Positions 32,816-44,793 are shown, counted from the stretch's first letter. The stretch is DNA of 64,000 nt from Batillaria attramentaria (GCA_018292915.2 JACVVK020000388.1:58501-122500); one strand, 5' to 3'. Numbers and translations: made by a program. The notes: generated from the letters alone by a model not told the origin.

Positions 32816-33553
32816 TGAATATCTGACTAGAGCCAAAATAGTAGCACACCACACATATTCCAACAGTTAACTCCTAAACTGTCCACACACGAATCACATC
32901 CTGAATCAAAATCGTCACAACACAAGACAGCACTAGACAGCACTATTATGCAACCTCGAGGGCCAGCAGTCTGCCCGAGAGACAGCGTAACGTGCCGTCA
33001 TGTTGCATCACACTCCGGCGATGCGGTCAACGCTAGCCAGACAGCCTCAGCGATTTCGCACCCTCTTGTGAATACCGCGGTCACTCCTAGTTGGCCACGT
33101 AATAGCTAACGGCACACTCAGTCGGGCCCCCTTACAACTTGCCCCAAGCACTTCCCACTGGCGTGAGGTCGGTAGACAACAAGAGACAAGTCCCGTTACA
33201 ACGAGCATGAAACCGCATGTGACGTACTCACAGCCGTATGAGCCATACACAAGACTGCCCTAAGCAGGCAAAGGGATTATGAGAGATTATGCAATCTACT
33301 GCGGGCTGTGCGTCGTCGGGGGAGGGAAACGGGTCTCCCTGAGAGTCCCCACGCCCTTGCCGTAATAGTGCTGTAGAGTGTTGTCTGGTGCTGTTTGGTG
33401 GTCTCGTGAGTTTTGGTAAGTCTTGTCATACGGTGTGTGTGTGGGAGGGGGGGGGGGGGGTAGGGCTGTGGACAGTTAGGAGTTAACTGTTATGGGTTTA
33501 ACTGAACCACATAGCATACACTACGTTAGCTACACAAATATTACTACATGTAC
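32816..33553. other. Intron between v19 and v20, non-coding
   Basis: No exon. It contains a G run near 33448-33460 and the phrase ggagttaactgtta, which pairs with aacagttaactcc at 32860-32875, suggesting a diverged inverted-repeat element spanning about 32855-33495. Confidence 0.45.
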
Positions 33554-33835
33554 CTGGATATTGCAGTTGGCCGAGTTGTAATCCAGACCCCTGTATTTCT
33601 GCAGTGCCTGCCAGATAGCGAACTGCCGGTCAACGTTTGCGTGGTGCAGGAAGAAGATAGGATCGTAGGCGGAGTACTCCAGCGTGGACATGCCGTAGGG
33701 ACTCGAACCTCCGATCCAAGAGTGGATGGCGTTGTGCGTGACCTCAAACTGCACCTCGAAGTCGCAGAAGTCCCTCTGCTCGAAGGCAAGCAGGATCTGG
33801 CGGTAGAAGAACGATTCCTCTCCGAGCTCGGGATC
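33554..33835 (-). CDS. Hemocyanin exon v19, FU-g CuB site
   Basis: Acceptor tttcag|GATCCC, donor ATCCAG|gtacat, 94 codons, phase 0. It encodes [79 protein letters not shown]. All CuB ligands are present. It has no lesion although its neighbours v18 and v20 do. Confidence 0.95.
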
Positions 33836-34405
33836 CTGAAAACGCGAAAGGTTTGTTGTTTATTACTTAGTATTAGATTCTTTTTTTCTTCCAGTTCATT
33901 TCAAATCTCTGTTGCTTAGGCCCGTCACAAAGCAGATATGCATGCATTTACCGTGTCATTACAGTCACTACATGTTATTAGTATCTTGGAAACAAAATAC
34001 AAAGCATACAAAATATACAAGGCCGCCTTGCGTTCTGGAAGTTACGAACACAGAAATAATTATGCACGATGTGTGACGGGACCACTTAAAAACACAAATT
34101 GTACATTTTTAAAGGCATTCAGTAGACTCTCCTGGCACCCAAAAGTAAAATACTGCCTTGATACTGACAGTGACATGCAAGAATTATAAAATGAAGTTGG
34201 ACTGTCCCATATGGAAGTACATGCATCTTGATAGTGTGTGCAACCTCCTTCCTTGTCTTGGCTGAAACTTAGATTTTTGCTAAAAAGATAGGAAATTTGG
34301 CTGAGAGTTGCCAAACGACTGAAAATTCCCAAACCTGACTATTTCATCACAATATTATTATAGGAATTGTGCAATCGTCTTTTCGGGGGCGGAAACTGTC
34401 TCTAC
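33836..34405. other. Intron between v18 and v19
   Basis: 570 bp. I see no exon, ORF or recognisable repeat in it. Confidence 0.5.
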
Positions 34406-34590
34406 CTTAAAGAGCTGAGGTCGTGGGGCCCGGCTGGTGGTTTCGTGCAGTGCTTTCCACGACGCCGCTGTGGAACGGGTTGTGGTCGTCGTCAGTGACC
34501 AGGGCCGGCAACTCCGTGAAGGATTCCGTCCAATCCCAGTAAGGGAGGCCAATCTGCGCCCCTTGCCACGTCATCACCAGCTCCAGCATT
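34406..34590 (-). CDS. Hemocyanin exon v18, FU-g (contains a frameshift)
   Basis: Acceptor cttcag|AATGCT, donor TTTAAG|gtagag. It reads MLELVMTWQGAQIGLPYWDW, TELPALVTDDDHNPFHSGVV in one frame, then must change by +1 around 34439-34460 to give TTSRAPRPQLFK, the usual end before DPELGEES of v19. Unshifted, it meets TAA one codon before the donor. Exon length (185) is one base too long for the phase 2 to phase 0 join. Probably an assembly indel; a true lesion is possible. Confidence 0.88.
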
Positions 34591-34918
34591 CTGAAGAGCG
34601 AATATGAACCCCAAAATGATGAGAACACGAGAACAGGATGATGACGGTGTCGGTGATGGCGATGATAATGACGACGACTACCACGACATTGATGGTAATG
34701 ATGGTGATGATGCCTATCTATCTCTCTCACAAGCAACACCGATTTGGAGAAATAAGCGACCAAGTTAAAAGAAAACAACATGGATTAAGGAAATCTCGCG
34801 TCAAAAAAAGTTCAAATCCCGTGAATCATTAGTTTGGGGTGAGTGAAGAACTCCCAGATCGTGGCATCACAAAAGTCGGCACCTCTTCTACCGACGCTCA
34901 TTTTAACACTTTGCATAC

Positions 34919-35171
34919 CTGACATAAAGACGGTGCCAGCCTGGGAAGCTGGCCATACCATGATGACAGCACGCCACTTTACGTCCGTTGTGCTCACAGA
35001 GGCCAGGCCATCCATGCCAGCTGGCCAGTCTTTGGTAGTTCATGCCTGGGGCATCGATGACCTTCTGCAGCGAGTCTTTCAGGCTCTGAATTTCGGCTGA
35101 CGTCAGGTCGTTGATGTTCTTGCGGATTGAGCGTCCGGCTGTGGCGTGTGACTTTTCGCCTGGATCCGCGC
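34919..35171 (-). CDS. Hemocyanin exon v17, FU-f/g linker and FU-g CuA
   Basis: Acceptor attcag|GCGCGG, donor GTCAG|gtatgc, phase 2. It encodes the linker GADPGEKSHATAGRSIRKNI, the helix EIQSLKDSLQKVI, and CuA: LASWHGWPGLCE, VACCHHGMASFPGWHRLY. The three ligand histidines and C-x-H are present. It is one exon here, compared with v11 plus v12 in FU-f. Confidence 0.94.
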
Positions 35172-35354
35172 CTGAATAATAATAATAATAATAATATGGG
35201 TATTTAAGGGATGCCCTCCCTCCCGCAGGAGCTCAGGGCGCATTACAATCAACACGCGCTCATTCAGCCAGAAACACAGGCAACATGCCTCCACACACAT
35301 TTCACTACAAACACATAATGTGCAGCATCATACACGGCCTCCCATGCACCCGGC

Positions 35355-35355
35355 T

Positions 35356-35434
<79 letters not shown>
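35355..35434 (+). repeat. (CA)n microsatellite
   Basis: About 38 CA units in the intron between v16 and v17; a C-rich run follows at 35529-35552. Confidence 0.95.
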
Positions 35435-35437
<3 letters not shown>

Positions 35438-35759
35438 GAGGATGAGGAAGGAACGATTCAACCTCGCGCGAGTCCGAAACTTTGAGAGACCGGGCGCTTA
35501 GGTGAATACTATGCACTCCCCTCCTCTGCCCCCCCCCCCCACCCCCCCCCCTTTTTCCTCCCCCCGCAATAACCCACGAGACGGAGATAAGCACGAACAA
35601 ACAAAACCCCCTAGTCGGCATTCATTTTATCCGGTAAAATGTGACAACAAAGAAGTCAGATTTAGATTGCTGCTCATGATGATGATGATGATGATGATAA
35701 TGGTGTTTATTTGGTGTATTCTCACTAGTCGGGCCATTAGCTTTTCACACATAGACTTC

Positions 35760-35811
35760 GTGTGTGGTGGAAAAGCACGTTAAACCCCAAGACACCCACC
35801 CGCCCACCCAG
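35760..35811 (+). mobile_element. SINE family A, tail fragment
   Basis: Only gtggtggaaaagcacgttaa and the CCCA-rich tail remain. Confidence 0.6.
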
Positions 35812-36158
35812 ACATAGACGTCCTTGTTGAAATGTTGTAGGGTGCACTAGTGTGGAAATAGTAATAACGCGCAAATGTGAAACTACGTCTGATAGTAGCT
35901 CTGCCTGTGCTGTCAGGTAGCGTGACTTCCGTGGTGCAGTAGAGTTTTGTGTAGAACTTTTTTCGGTTAGCTCTGTCTGCTGTTGCTGGGCTTCACGCCC
36001 CCTAGTCACGTGAGGGGGGGGGGGGGGGGGGGGGGGAGGGATGCTACGAGTATTAGAAATAAACCCAACACGCGTCTCTTCGGCTTTGGTGACACGCGTA
36101 AGCTTCTAAAATGGTTTGACTTGCTTTCTGATGTACCGTCAGTTTCAGTGCAACTCAC

Positions 36159-36322
36159 CACGAGCGGGCTCAAAGATAATGGTGGGCGCAGAAATGACTT
36201 TGTCTGGCAGGCGCTTGCCACTGACGTCATGCACTTCATAGACGAGTTGGAACGGCGCATGCGTGTCGAACACATCCTCTGGTGCAATGTGCGCGTCGTG
36301 CAGGGCATCTGTGATCTCGTAC
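36159..36322 (-). CDS. Hemocyanin exon v16, end of FU-f
   Basis: Acceptor ctttag|GTACGA, donor CGTG|gtgagt, phase 1 linker intron. It encodes YEITDALHDAHIAPEDVFDT, HAPFQLVYEVHDVSG and ISAPTIIFEPAR, the last beta-strands of FU-f. Confidence 0.94.
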
Positions 36323-36433
36323 CTAAAGGAACATAACGAAGGTCTCGAAATTATGTACACTACAGTACAGAACGGAAGATGGAAGGTTTGCGTTAGTCCC
36401 GAAAATGTAGTGTTTCAAATTTCCCATCAAAAT

Positions 36434-36437
<4 letters not shown>

Positions 36438-36499
<62 letters not shown>

Positions 36500-36657
36500 G
36501 GGGGGGGGGAGGGGTATTTGGGAGTTTAACGTCTTTTGCCACCACGTGTGGGTGATATCAAAAACGGGGCAACGAGAAAAAAGCGTGCAGAAATATTTGG
36601 TCCCAGCCGGGATTTGAACTCACGACCCGAGCAATAAAAGCCCAACACCCTACCGGA

Positions 36658-36718
<61 letters not shown>
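36438..36718. repeat. Two (CA)n tracts flanking a SINE A copy
   Basis: (CA)n at 36438-36498 and 36660-36718, with a family A SINE (minus) at 36506-36656 between them. The SINE probably inserted into one tract. Confidence 0.85.
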
Positions 36719-36722
<4 letters not shown>

Positions 36723-37194
36723 TGGCATTTACTTAATTATCCACCCTTCCTCCCCGCTCCCCCCCCCCTTCCACCCTTCAACCCGTCTGTGTTGAAGGAG
36801 GGTCATTCAGAGCAGGCCTAATACTCTGTTAGCATCTAGGCTTGTTCTGTTTAAAGCTTGAGTGGGGGAGTAACTAAAAGTATTTTAGGGTTTCTAGACG
36901 CCTGAATGCAGAACTCTTAGGAGCAGAGCTTTTAAAAATGGCACCTCTTGCCCCCTAATTTTCTGTCTGCATCTGTTAATCTGTTACTGAAACGTCAAAC
37001 ACACTGTATCTCTGTTCGATACTAAAGCTATATTCAGCCTGTCTGCCGTGCGTTTTACACCATCTGTATATCCCACTTGTATATCACTGTACATTTTCAA
37101 TGTCAGTGTTTACCGTTGATGTATGTCTGTAGTCCTGTATGAAAATGCACCCTCCCCCCCCCCCCTAATTTTTTTTTTAAAAATTGTATCTCAC
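36719..37194. other. Intron between v15 and v16, remainder
   Basis: No exon or clear repeat; C-rich runs near 36760 and 37153. Confidence 0.5.
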
Positions 37195-37549
37195 TTGTAG
37201 ACGCGGTCGAAGGACCAAGCCATCTCCTTGTCGCCTCCCAGGATGAAGAACGCGCCGGCACGTGTGCAGTTCGTTCCGACCCCGTTCTTGCAGATGGAAA
37301 ACACTACGTCGGCAGACGTGTGGATGCCTTGCAGGTGGAAGCCAGCAAATACACGTGGATGACTCTGGTGCTCGTGGATCAAGTCCTCCAACTCGTCCAA
37401 GCTTTTGCCGCCAATGTCAAGGTTGTCGTACTTGTATCCGAGGCCAACGTAGTTGAAGACCTTCTGCGGGACGGCGTTGGCGCGGATGATCGGGTCAGGG
37501 TTAAGGTCGGTATTGTCGAACGGATGCATGGGCTCATGCATGAAGTTTA
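37195..37549 (-). CDS. Hemocyanin exon v15, FU-f core and beta-sandwich
   Basis: Acceptor attacag|TAAACT, donor CTACAA|gtgaga. It encodes VNFMHEPMHPFDNTDLNPDP, AVPQKVFNYVGLGYKYDNLD, LEDLIHEHQSHPRVFAGFHL, GIHTSADVVFSICKNGVGTN, FFILGGDKEMAWSFDRVYK. It spans what takes v8 and v9 in FU-e. Clean reading frame. Confidence 0.95.
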
Positions 37550-37771
37550 CTGTAATTGGGGAAAATAATATAATAATAATAATACTCCTTCCTCAACACA
37601 CAGATTGGATTGAATGATCTGCAATCCTTCATCATTTTTGTGCCAGAGCGATGCAGGTGGCACTTTTTTAATTGGATTCTTTGGATGCTTTTATGAGTTG
37701 TAAGAAGGTTAACGACTACCGTCGGTGTCCTGAACTACTGACAAAATGTCCGAATATCAAGCACGCACTCG

Positions 37772-37862
37772 CGGCTTTTTCATAGTTGCCCCGTCTTTGA
37801 TATCACCCGTATGTATTGGAAAAGGACGTTAAACCCCCAAACACCCACCCACCCACCCCACC
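37772..37862 (+). mobile_element. SINE family A, tail half
   Basis: Starts at cggctttttcatagttgccc; head missing. Confidence 0.7.
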
Positions 37863-38014
37863 CAAGCACGCACTCGCGTTCTGACTGGCCACACATTGCT
37901 TTTCAAGCTAACCCTGAGAATGAAGGGAACCTGAGGGAACACAGGCAGGCAATGGACTGGCGTGCCTGCACTTCAAAGTTGAAACAACAACAGCAACAAA
38001 ATTTGGAGGAAGAT

Positions 38015-38680
38015 CCTTAAAGCCTTAATGTTCGCAACGCCGCTGAAATGAACAACTGACGCTTTCGAAGCTGTAATGTTGTTTGCCAGATAATAATAAT
38101 AATAATAATGACGATTTTTATAGCGCCTAATCTCCGAAGCCGGAGCTCTAGGCGCTTTACAAATGTATACAAAAGGTGATAAATAAACACATGAATAATA
38201 GATAAATAATCAACTAAATAATAATAATAATAATAAATGGCATTTGTAAGGCGCATTTCTTTGGCATAAACTCAATGCGCCAAACTAGATTACCGTACTA
38301 AAAGCGTACATGTATACATAGATAGAAGGGTGTTTTATTTGGCCATTGCGACCGTTTTCGTGACTGTGGCTTCTAATATATGACAAATACGGTTTTCTGT
38401 AAGCCTACGGGACTCGGGACTCAGACTGGGACTCGACAAAACGTCTAGAAATAGCAACCTATCAGCGCCGTCTAGCTGGTCCTCAGTCCGCAACTAAAGA
38501 ACGCCATCTGCTCAGTACGCGGTACACTTCTACAACAACTAATACGCCGTCCAGAGTCACTACAACAGTCTCAGATGCTACATGTATATTGTGACCCAAG
38601 TGACTGATTCCAGCACACAGATTCAGAGCATTCGACGAAAAGCTTCCACGTGCAGTTGCATGCCTGTCATACGTATTGAG
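38015..38680. repeat. Dispersed repeat, copy in the intron after v14
   Basis: It matches 46498-47370 in the same orientation (phrases gaccgttttcgtgac, gactcgacaaa, agcgccgtctagct, cttctacaacaact). It contains two AAT-run insertions with gcgc-type ends. It stops about 16 bp from the v14 donor. Confidence 0.75.
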
Positions 38681-38696
38681 AGTAGAAGACTCGTAC

Positions 38697-38973
38697 CTGC
38701 GCAGTCCGCTCGGTCGTGGGACTTGTGACGCCTCTTCTGCAGCTCCTGCCACACGGCCCAGATCTTGTCCACGAAGGAGTGGTGCACGAAGAAGATGGGG
38801 TCGTAGGAGGAGTAGTGGAGGGAGGAGAGAGCGTAGGTCTGGTGACCGCCCACCAGGTAGTGGATCGCGTTGTGGGTCACCTCGAACTGCACCTCGAAGT
38901 CGCAGAAGTCTTCCTGCTCCAGGGCCAGAAGAACCTCGTCGAAGAGCACGGAGTGTTGGCCGTCCTTGGAGAG
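38697..38973 (-). CDS. Hemocyanin exon v14, FU-f CuB site
   Basis: Acceptor cacag|CTCTCC, donor GCGCAG|gtacga, phase 1 out. It encodes [59 protein letters not shown] and ELQKRRHKSHDRADC. The CuB ligands are intact. Unlike FU-e and FU-h, no intron interrupts DFE-V, so this exon fuses the parts seen in v6 and v7. Confidence 0.95.
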
Positions 38974-39196
38974 CTGTGTGATTAAAGGTGTTTTTTTGTT
39001 TGTTTTTTTGGTTTTTTTTCCCCCTCCCCCCCCCCCCCCCCCCCTCTTCACCCCGGCCGTATGGCTCACCCGACTTAGTGGGCCCCCCTTCCTCTCAACA
39101 TCTTCCTACGCACCTGAGCTGTGTTTCCACTCCCAATGGAAGCGCGTTACCAATTGTACAGTGCCACCTATTTTCTTTCTTTCTTCCGGTTTTTTA

Positions 39197-40096
39197 ATGT
39201 TGTTTCCATAGTAATGGAAACAACATAATAGGACGGGCTAAAATTTCCACGTTCATAGGCAAGCATCTGTGGTACAAACGCACGTCACTGCCGATCTCCC
39301 GCAGAGACGATTATGCAAGTGTAACTCTGACAATGACGTAAGAAAACCTGCGTCATCGATGCTGGCATGTATAATGTTCCGAACGCGCTTCTCCTCCTCA
39401 CTGAGTGCCGTCTGTGTGGATGTGTGTGTGTGTGTGTGTGTGTGAATTGTGTCCGGGCCCGTTTCTTCGAAGATACTTAACCGAATGGCTTCAAATTTGG
39501 GGTATCCAAATTTATCAAAATGTTACATTAGACGATTCAAGCGTGTGATGATTGCTTAAGTGATTTGGGAGTTATCGCCCTTTTGAGACAAGTTGGTTGT
39601 CTTTCGTTTACAGGCGTAATATTTATTTAAATCACTCAATTTTTTGGCAGTAGATAGCTTGAATACGGACTCTGAACAGAGTCACTACTAGAAAATGGTC
39701 GCTCTTATAGTTTTCATGTAAACCGAGCCTGAGATGACATTGCATGTGAACCCAGTTCAGATGCCTATTTCTCCGAAAATACTGAACCGATCGATTTCAA
39801 ATTTGGGGTTTCTAAATGAATCAAGATTGTTGAATAGAAGGCCCGATCCAGGTACGATTGCACACATGATTTGCGAGTTATCGCCCTTTTAAAAAAAAGT
39901 GGCTTTCTGGCGTTTAAAGGCGTAATATTTACCTAAACCACTCCATTTTTGGGACATAGATAGCATGAATACGGACTCTCAACTGAGTGGATTTTGGAGG
40001 TTGTCGCTTTTATACTTTTGGCGTAAGCCGTACCTGATGAAAGTGCTGGTGAACACACTTTAGATCTCAAAATCGCTCCTACTATACATAGATAAT
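39197..40096 (-). repeat. 880-bp dispersed repeat, copy 2
   Basis: Inverted match of 9570-10451, with the palindrome atgttgtttccat and its complement at 39197-39228. The two phrases ttcaaatttggggt (39491 and 39798) show that the repeat itself contains an internal duplication of about 310 bp. Confidence 0.85.
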
Positions 40097-40809
40097 GAGC
40101 CTGGGGTGCCATAAAAAAATATACAAAAAAAATTAGAAAAATTCACCGCAGCCGTTGTCGTCAGTTTACTCGAAAATTTGTACTCGAAGCACATTTCCTT
40201 TACACAAGCCACGCGCCTCACAAACATCGCAGAAAAGGCACACGCGCACTGACGCAAAACTGTATCAGCGTCAGTTTGCCGACGTCATGTTTGATTGACG
40301 TGGGGGTGTGTCGTCACTTTTCGGAAGTTCTCTATTTGTAGACGGGGAAAGCGGGAGTTTCATTGATGTAGTGAGCTTTGTTTTTCCCACTGACTCTCAC
40401 TCAATAGCATAGTAGAGTGAGAGAACACCACATAGGTCTCAATGGAGCACATGCACAAACGCGGCTCGCGCAAGTCTGCGTGCGTGCGTGCGCGCGCGCG
40501 TATGTCTGTGTGTGTCTGTGTGCGCGCGCGCGCAGCAGACATAACACATAGTGAAAAAACGTTCGCCGCGCAGACTTGTCTGTTAAACACATTGAGCCGG
40601 TATAAATTCGATCTTTACACTGCGCAGCAGCAACACTTCAATTTTCATGGGGCTGCTTTCATTGCAAGAATTGTATCCGAGTCAAAGTTATTACGTCAAA
40701 TGTATTATGCGTCATCCCAATGAGGAAAACGTCATAGATTTCAAAGAAAACAACTTGACGTCTCTCTTCCAAAACCAAGATTGGTCTGACAAGCCCGGTC
40801 AGTTGTTTC

Positions 40810-40907
<98 letters not shown>

Positions 40908-41466
40908 TCCCGAATACATGGCATTACAAAAGAACGACCGTGACGACAGCAGGTGATTAAATGGAAACAACATATTGCGCTGGTCAGTGGCCATCTTGTT
41001 TTTTTTTTTTTTTTTTAACTAATCCATCGTGCATGGTGTTTCCTTTTTGACCACTTCACGACCACTGCGGGAATTCATTGGATCTTTTCATCTTTTACGC
41101 GCATATTTGAAATTTGTGTGCGGGTGGGCAAACAAGTCTGCTTGTAAATTTTGACTAGAAACAAATTCCCCCATCCATCTGAGACGGATTCAAACCCTGT
41201 GCCTAAGGATCTGCAGGCGGATGCATCAACCACTAGGTCAAATCCCCTTGTCAAATACATTGAAGTGAAAGTTAATTTGGACTCCGAGACCGTTCTTTTA
41301 AACTTTTGTTATGGCTGATATTCCAGGGATAGAGGCCCGGCTCTTTAGACATCAATGACCATGTCGGCAGTACCCCTACATAAAACCTAAAAAACTGTCC
41401 CAAACGCGTCAAAAACCACCAAGAGGCAGGAAGTCACTGTCATATCACTGCCCGTCTGACATTTAC
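40097..41466. other. Intron between v13 and v14, remainder
   Basis: No exon. (GA)n(GT)n tract at 40817-40905 is flanked by agttgtttccatt and aatggaaacaac, the same terminal word as the palindromic repeats. CG-alternating run near 40490-40535. Confidence 0.6.
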
Positions 41467-41676
41467 CTTCCACAGTTCAGGCTGAGGATCGCGGACCGTG
41501 TAACCGTCAACTTCCTTGACGTAGCCGCGGGAGAAGGGGTTGAGAAAGACCTCGTCCTTCCAGGCGTCATAATATGTCTCCTCCGTGAACAGCTCGGGCA
41601 GGTGGTCCATAGGAAGAGTCCAATCCCAGTAGGGGACGGCCACAGCGCTGCCGTGATTCTTCAGAGCGTGTCCAAC
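41467..41676 (-). CDS. Hemocyanin exon v13, FU-f between CuA and CuB
   Basis: Acceptor ctgcag|GTTGGA, donor TGGAAG|gtaaat, exactly 70 codons, phase 0. It encodes VGHALKNHGSAVAVPYWDWT, MDHLPELFTEETYYD, NPFSRGYVKEVDGYTV and PQPELWK. The intron sequence just upstream of its acceptor is the long (AGT)n-type array at 41705-42245, which reads through open and must not be taken as coding. Confidence 0.95.
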
Positions 41677-41704
41677 CTGCAGCAAAAACGCGCTGTCTGC
41701 ATGT

Positions 41705-42245
41705 TTACTGCTACTACTACTACTCCCACTACTACTGCTATTGCTACTACTGCTACTGCTATTCGCTACTCCTCCTCCTACTACTACTACTACTACTACT
41801 GCTACTACTAATATTCCTACAACTGCTGCTATTGCTGCTACTCCTCCTCCTACTACTACTATTACTACTGCTACTACTACTACTACTGCTACTACTAATA
41901 TTCCTACAACTGCTGCTATTGCTGCTACTCCTCCTCCTACTACTACTATTACTACTGCTACTACTACTACTACTGCTACTACTAATATTCCTACAACTGC
42001 TGCTATTGCTGCTACTCCTCCTCCTACTACTACTATTACTACTGCTACTACTACTACTACTGCTACTACTAATATTCCTACAACTGCTGCTATTGCTGCT
42101 ACTCCTCCTCCTACTACTACTATTACTACTGCTACTACTACTACTACTGCTACTACTAATATTCCTACAACTGCTGCTATTGCTACTACTCCTCCTCCTA
42201 CTACTACTACTATCACCACTACTACCACTACTATTACTACTGCGA
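41705..42245 (+). repeat. Trinucleotide array with an 87-bp higher-order unit
   Basis: CTA/CTG/CTC triplets organised into about five near-identical 87-bp units marked by aatattcctacaactgctg at about 41810, 41897, 41984, 42071 and 42158. All frames stay open for hundreds of codons, but this is intron directly upstream of the v13 acceptor. Confidence 0.95.
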
Positions 42246-42251
42246 CTACTA

Positions 42252-42618
42252 TCGGCCTCCGTAGTGTAGTGGTTAGCACTTCGGACCATGGACCGGGAGA
42301 CCCGGGTTCGAATCCCAGCCGAGGCAAGCGGGATTTTTCCTACCTAGGTCGGTTCCTACCCAAGGCGGATGTGCTATCGGCCCAATGGGGAGGCTGTTGC
42401 CACACTGCCGAGATTCGCCGGGATATTCATGACAGGAAGCGTGGAATGCGGCCCTGTCCCGCAGCCCCAAACCACACGGACCTCCATGGCATCATCTTAC
42501 CATCATGCTCATCGCCATCCTCATGCATAATAAAAATTGCCCCAGCTTTTGAGCCCTCTGTGGATTCCACCCATGACCTGGGAGGAACACCACTGGAGCT
42601 GGCAAAAAGAGTTGGGGC

Positions 42619-42622
<4 letters not shown>
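42252..42622 (+). mobile_element. SINE family B copy
   Basis: Head ggcctccgtagtgtagtggt, B box gggttcgaatccc; lacks part of the middle compared with the copy at 43200-43682. Confidence 0.85.
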
Positions 42623-42673
<51 letters not shown>

Positions 42674-42895
42674 CTACTGCGACTACTGCTACTACTGCTG
42701 CTGCTACAGCTGCTGCTGCTGCTTCTGCTGCTGCTTCTGCTACTATTATTCCTACTACTGCTGCTATTGCTGCTCCTCGTCCTCCTCCTACTACAACTAT
42801 TTCTACTACTACTCTACTACTACTACTACTACTACTGCCACTACTACTACTGCTACTACTACTTCTACTACTATTACTACTACTATTTTTGTATT
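42623..42895 (+). repeat. (CA)n then CTA/CTG array
   Basis: About 24 CA units to 42672 and a second, irregular trinucleotide array after it. Confidence 0.9.
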
Positions 42896-43043
42896 GAACT
42901 GGTATAGGCGCTTCACTCAAATGCTTGGTCCAAACACCGTGAACTGCGCCCAACAGGCACGCTCACGTAAACCACGCGCATTCACTCACCGGAAGTCAAC
43001 ACAATACAATCTCGGGGTGCAAAGGGTCAACTCAGCTTTTAAA

Positions 43044-43076
<33 letters not shown>

Positions 43077-43199
43077 TTATTTTATTTTTTTTGTCGGGCA
43101 TATAACTGTAAGTATAATTATTTTCGTTTATGTGGCAGTTCTGTCGGCCACATGGCTCGAATTATCTGTCAAATCATTTTATTTTATTTTTTTATTTTT

Positions 43200-43682
43200 T
43201 TTGCTGCCCCAACTCTTTTGCCAGCTCCAGTGGTGTTCCTCCCAGGTCATGGGTAGAATCCACGGAGGGCTCGGAAGCTGGGACAATTTTTATTATGCAT
43301 GATGATGGGATGAGGATGATGGTGAGATGATGCTATGGAGGTCCGTGTGGTTTGGGACTGCGGGACAGGGCCGCATTCCACGCTTCCTGTCATAAATATC
43401 CCGGCATTAACCAGGCCCGGGAACTACGGCACCTGCGGTGCCGGCCGTGTAATCATCCACATCATAAGACGTGTCATACTAAGGGAAGCACCCCCAAAGT
43501 CGTACCCGTGAAGTGGGTGAAACTCGGCTGTGTGGCAACAGCCTCCCCATTGGGTCCATAGCACACCCGCTCTGGGTAGGAGCCGACCTAGGTAGGAAAA
43601 ATCCCGCTTGCCTCGGCTGGGACTCGAACCCGGGTCTCCCGGTCCATGGTCCGAAGTGCTAACCACTACACTACGGGGGCCG
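43200..43682 (-). mobile_element. SINE family B copy, full length
   Basis: Complete body and tRNA-like head (gtagtggttagcacttcgga on minus). It is opposite in orientation to the copy at 42252, giving a large inverted repeat in the v12-v13 intron. Confidence 0.88.
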
Positions 43683-43805
43683 GTGTCAAATCATTTTATT
43701 TATTCACTTTGCTTCGGTGGTTTCAAAGAAGCTGTATGACTTCGTAACAGCGAATCTCACGCCATATTGACAAAACCGTTATAAGCAGTACAACACCATT
43801 CGTAC

Positions 43806-43925
43806 CGCAAGTGTGTAGAGCCTGTGCCAGTGAGGGAAGGTGGGCATTCCGTGGATACAGCAAGCAAACTCCGCCACCTCTGGGGATGGGCACAGAGCGG
43901 GCACTCCGTGATAGGATGCCAGCGC
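43806..43925 (-). CDS. Hemocyanin exon v12, FU-f CuA site
   Basis: Acceptor tttcag|GCGCTG, donor CTTGCG|gtacga, 120 bp, 40 codons. All three CuA ligands are present: ASYHGVPALC, ACCIHG (with the C-x-H pair) and FPHWHRLYTLA. The exon is phase 0 at both ends and joins v13 exactly to give a Y-T-L-A-V-G-H-A-L junction. Confidence 0.95.
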
Positions 43926-44793
43926 CTGAAACCAAAAGTTTGTATAGATACTGCATTACGGCGATATCTGTAGCTCGGCAACAACGGATGTAAACGGTCG
44001 GTTTAAGAATCCAAATGAAAATAATATGCCACCTGAATGTAGCACTACCATGCGAGAAATGTTTTCTTCCTGGTCGTTGTCGCTGTTGTTGTTATTTCTT
44101 GTTGTTGTTGTTGTTGTTGTTGTTGCTGTTGTTGTTGTTGTCGTCGTCGTCGTCGTCGTCGTTCTTGTTGTTGTTTTAAATAATCTATTTCTGTGTCGAT
44201 TCACTCACTTCGTACCAAGCAAGTAATGCTAAAGTAGCTACTTTCCCCGATCCAGTCTAGCCCAGACATAGAAGACTGGAAGGTGGAAGCTTGAGTTAAA
44301 GTGAGATTTCACACCACGCACCCACAACCAGGCATAGTGAAAAGGCAGATGTGATTGGTATAGAACCCGTAGAACGGGAAATCTCCGTGCGCGGTACGTC
44401 AAGTGTTAATTTGCGTTCCTGTGCATCTGTTGGTTGTTTGTTGTGGTCTGTTTGTTTGTTTGTTGTTGTTGTTTTGTCTCGTTTTCTTTGTTGTTGTTGT
44501 TGCTCCTGTTTGTTTGGTTGGTTGACGTGACTGGTAGGTTGTTTGGTTATTTTGATTGCTGTTGCTTGATTTGGTTGTTGCTTTTTGTCGGTTTTTTTTT
44601 TTTTTTCATCTGTTTGGACTTTTATCACACAGAGAGAGAGACAGACAGACAGACAGACACAGACAGACAGACACAGACAAGAGAAAGAGATTGACACGGA
44701 AAGAGACGGAGATTGAGAGACGTACACACACACACACATACACACAGAGAACAAGACAGAGTTAGCCCTTGACCATTAATTTTGACCCCTGAC
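43926..44793. other. Intron between v11 and v12, non-coding
   Basis: No exon. GTT/GTC triplet run at 44095-44175, more GTT/T-rich sequence at 44430-44605, and a CAGA-rich stretch at 44630-44690. Confidence 0.5.

Noticed and set aside
28481..34590. Calling FU-g and FU-h a pseudogene
   Set aside because: Lesions are small indels only, with intact splice sites, ligands and no substitution stops; left as an open question rather than an annotation.
41440..42907. Open reading frames of 150-390 codons on both strands
   Set aside because: They come from triplet repeats in which every frame is open; only the 70 codons of v13 at 41467-41676 are supported by homology and splice sites.
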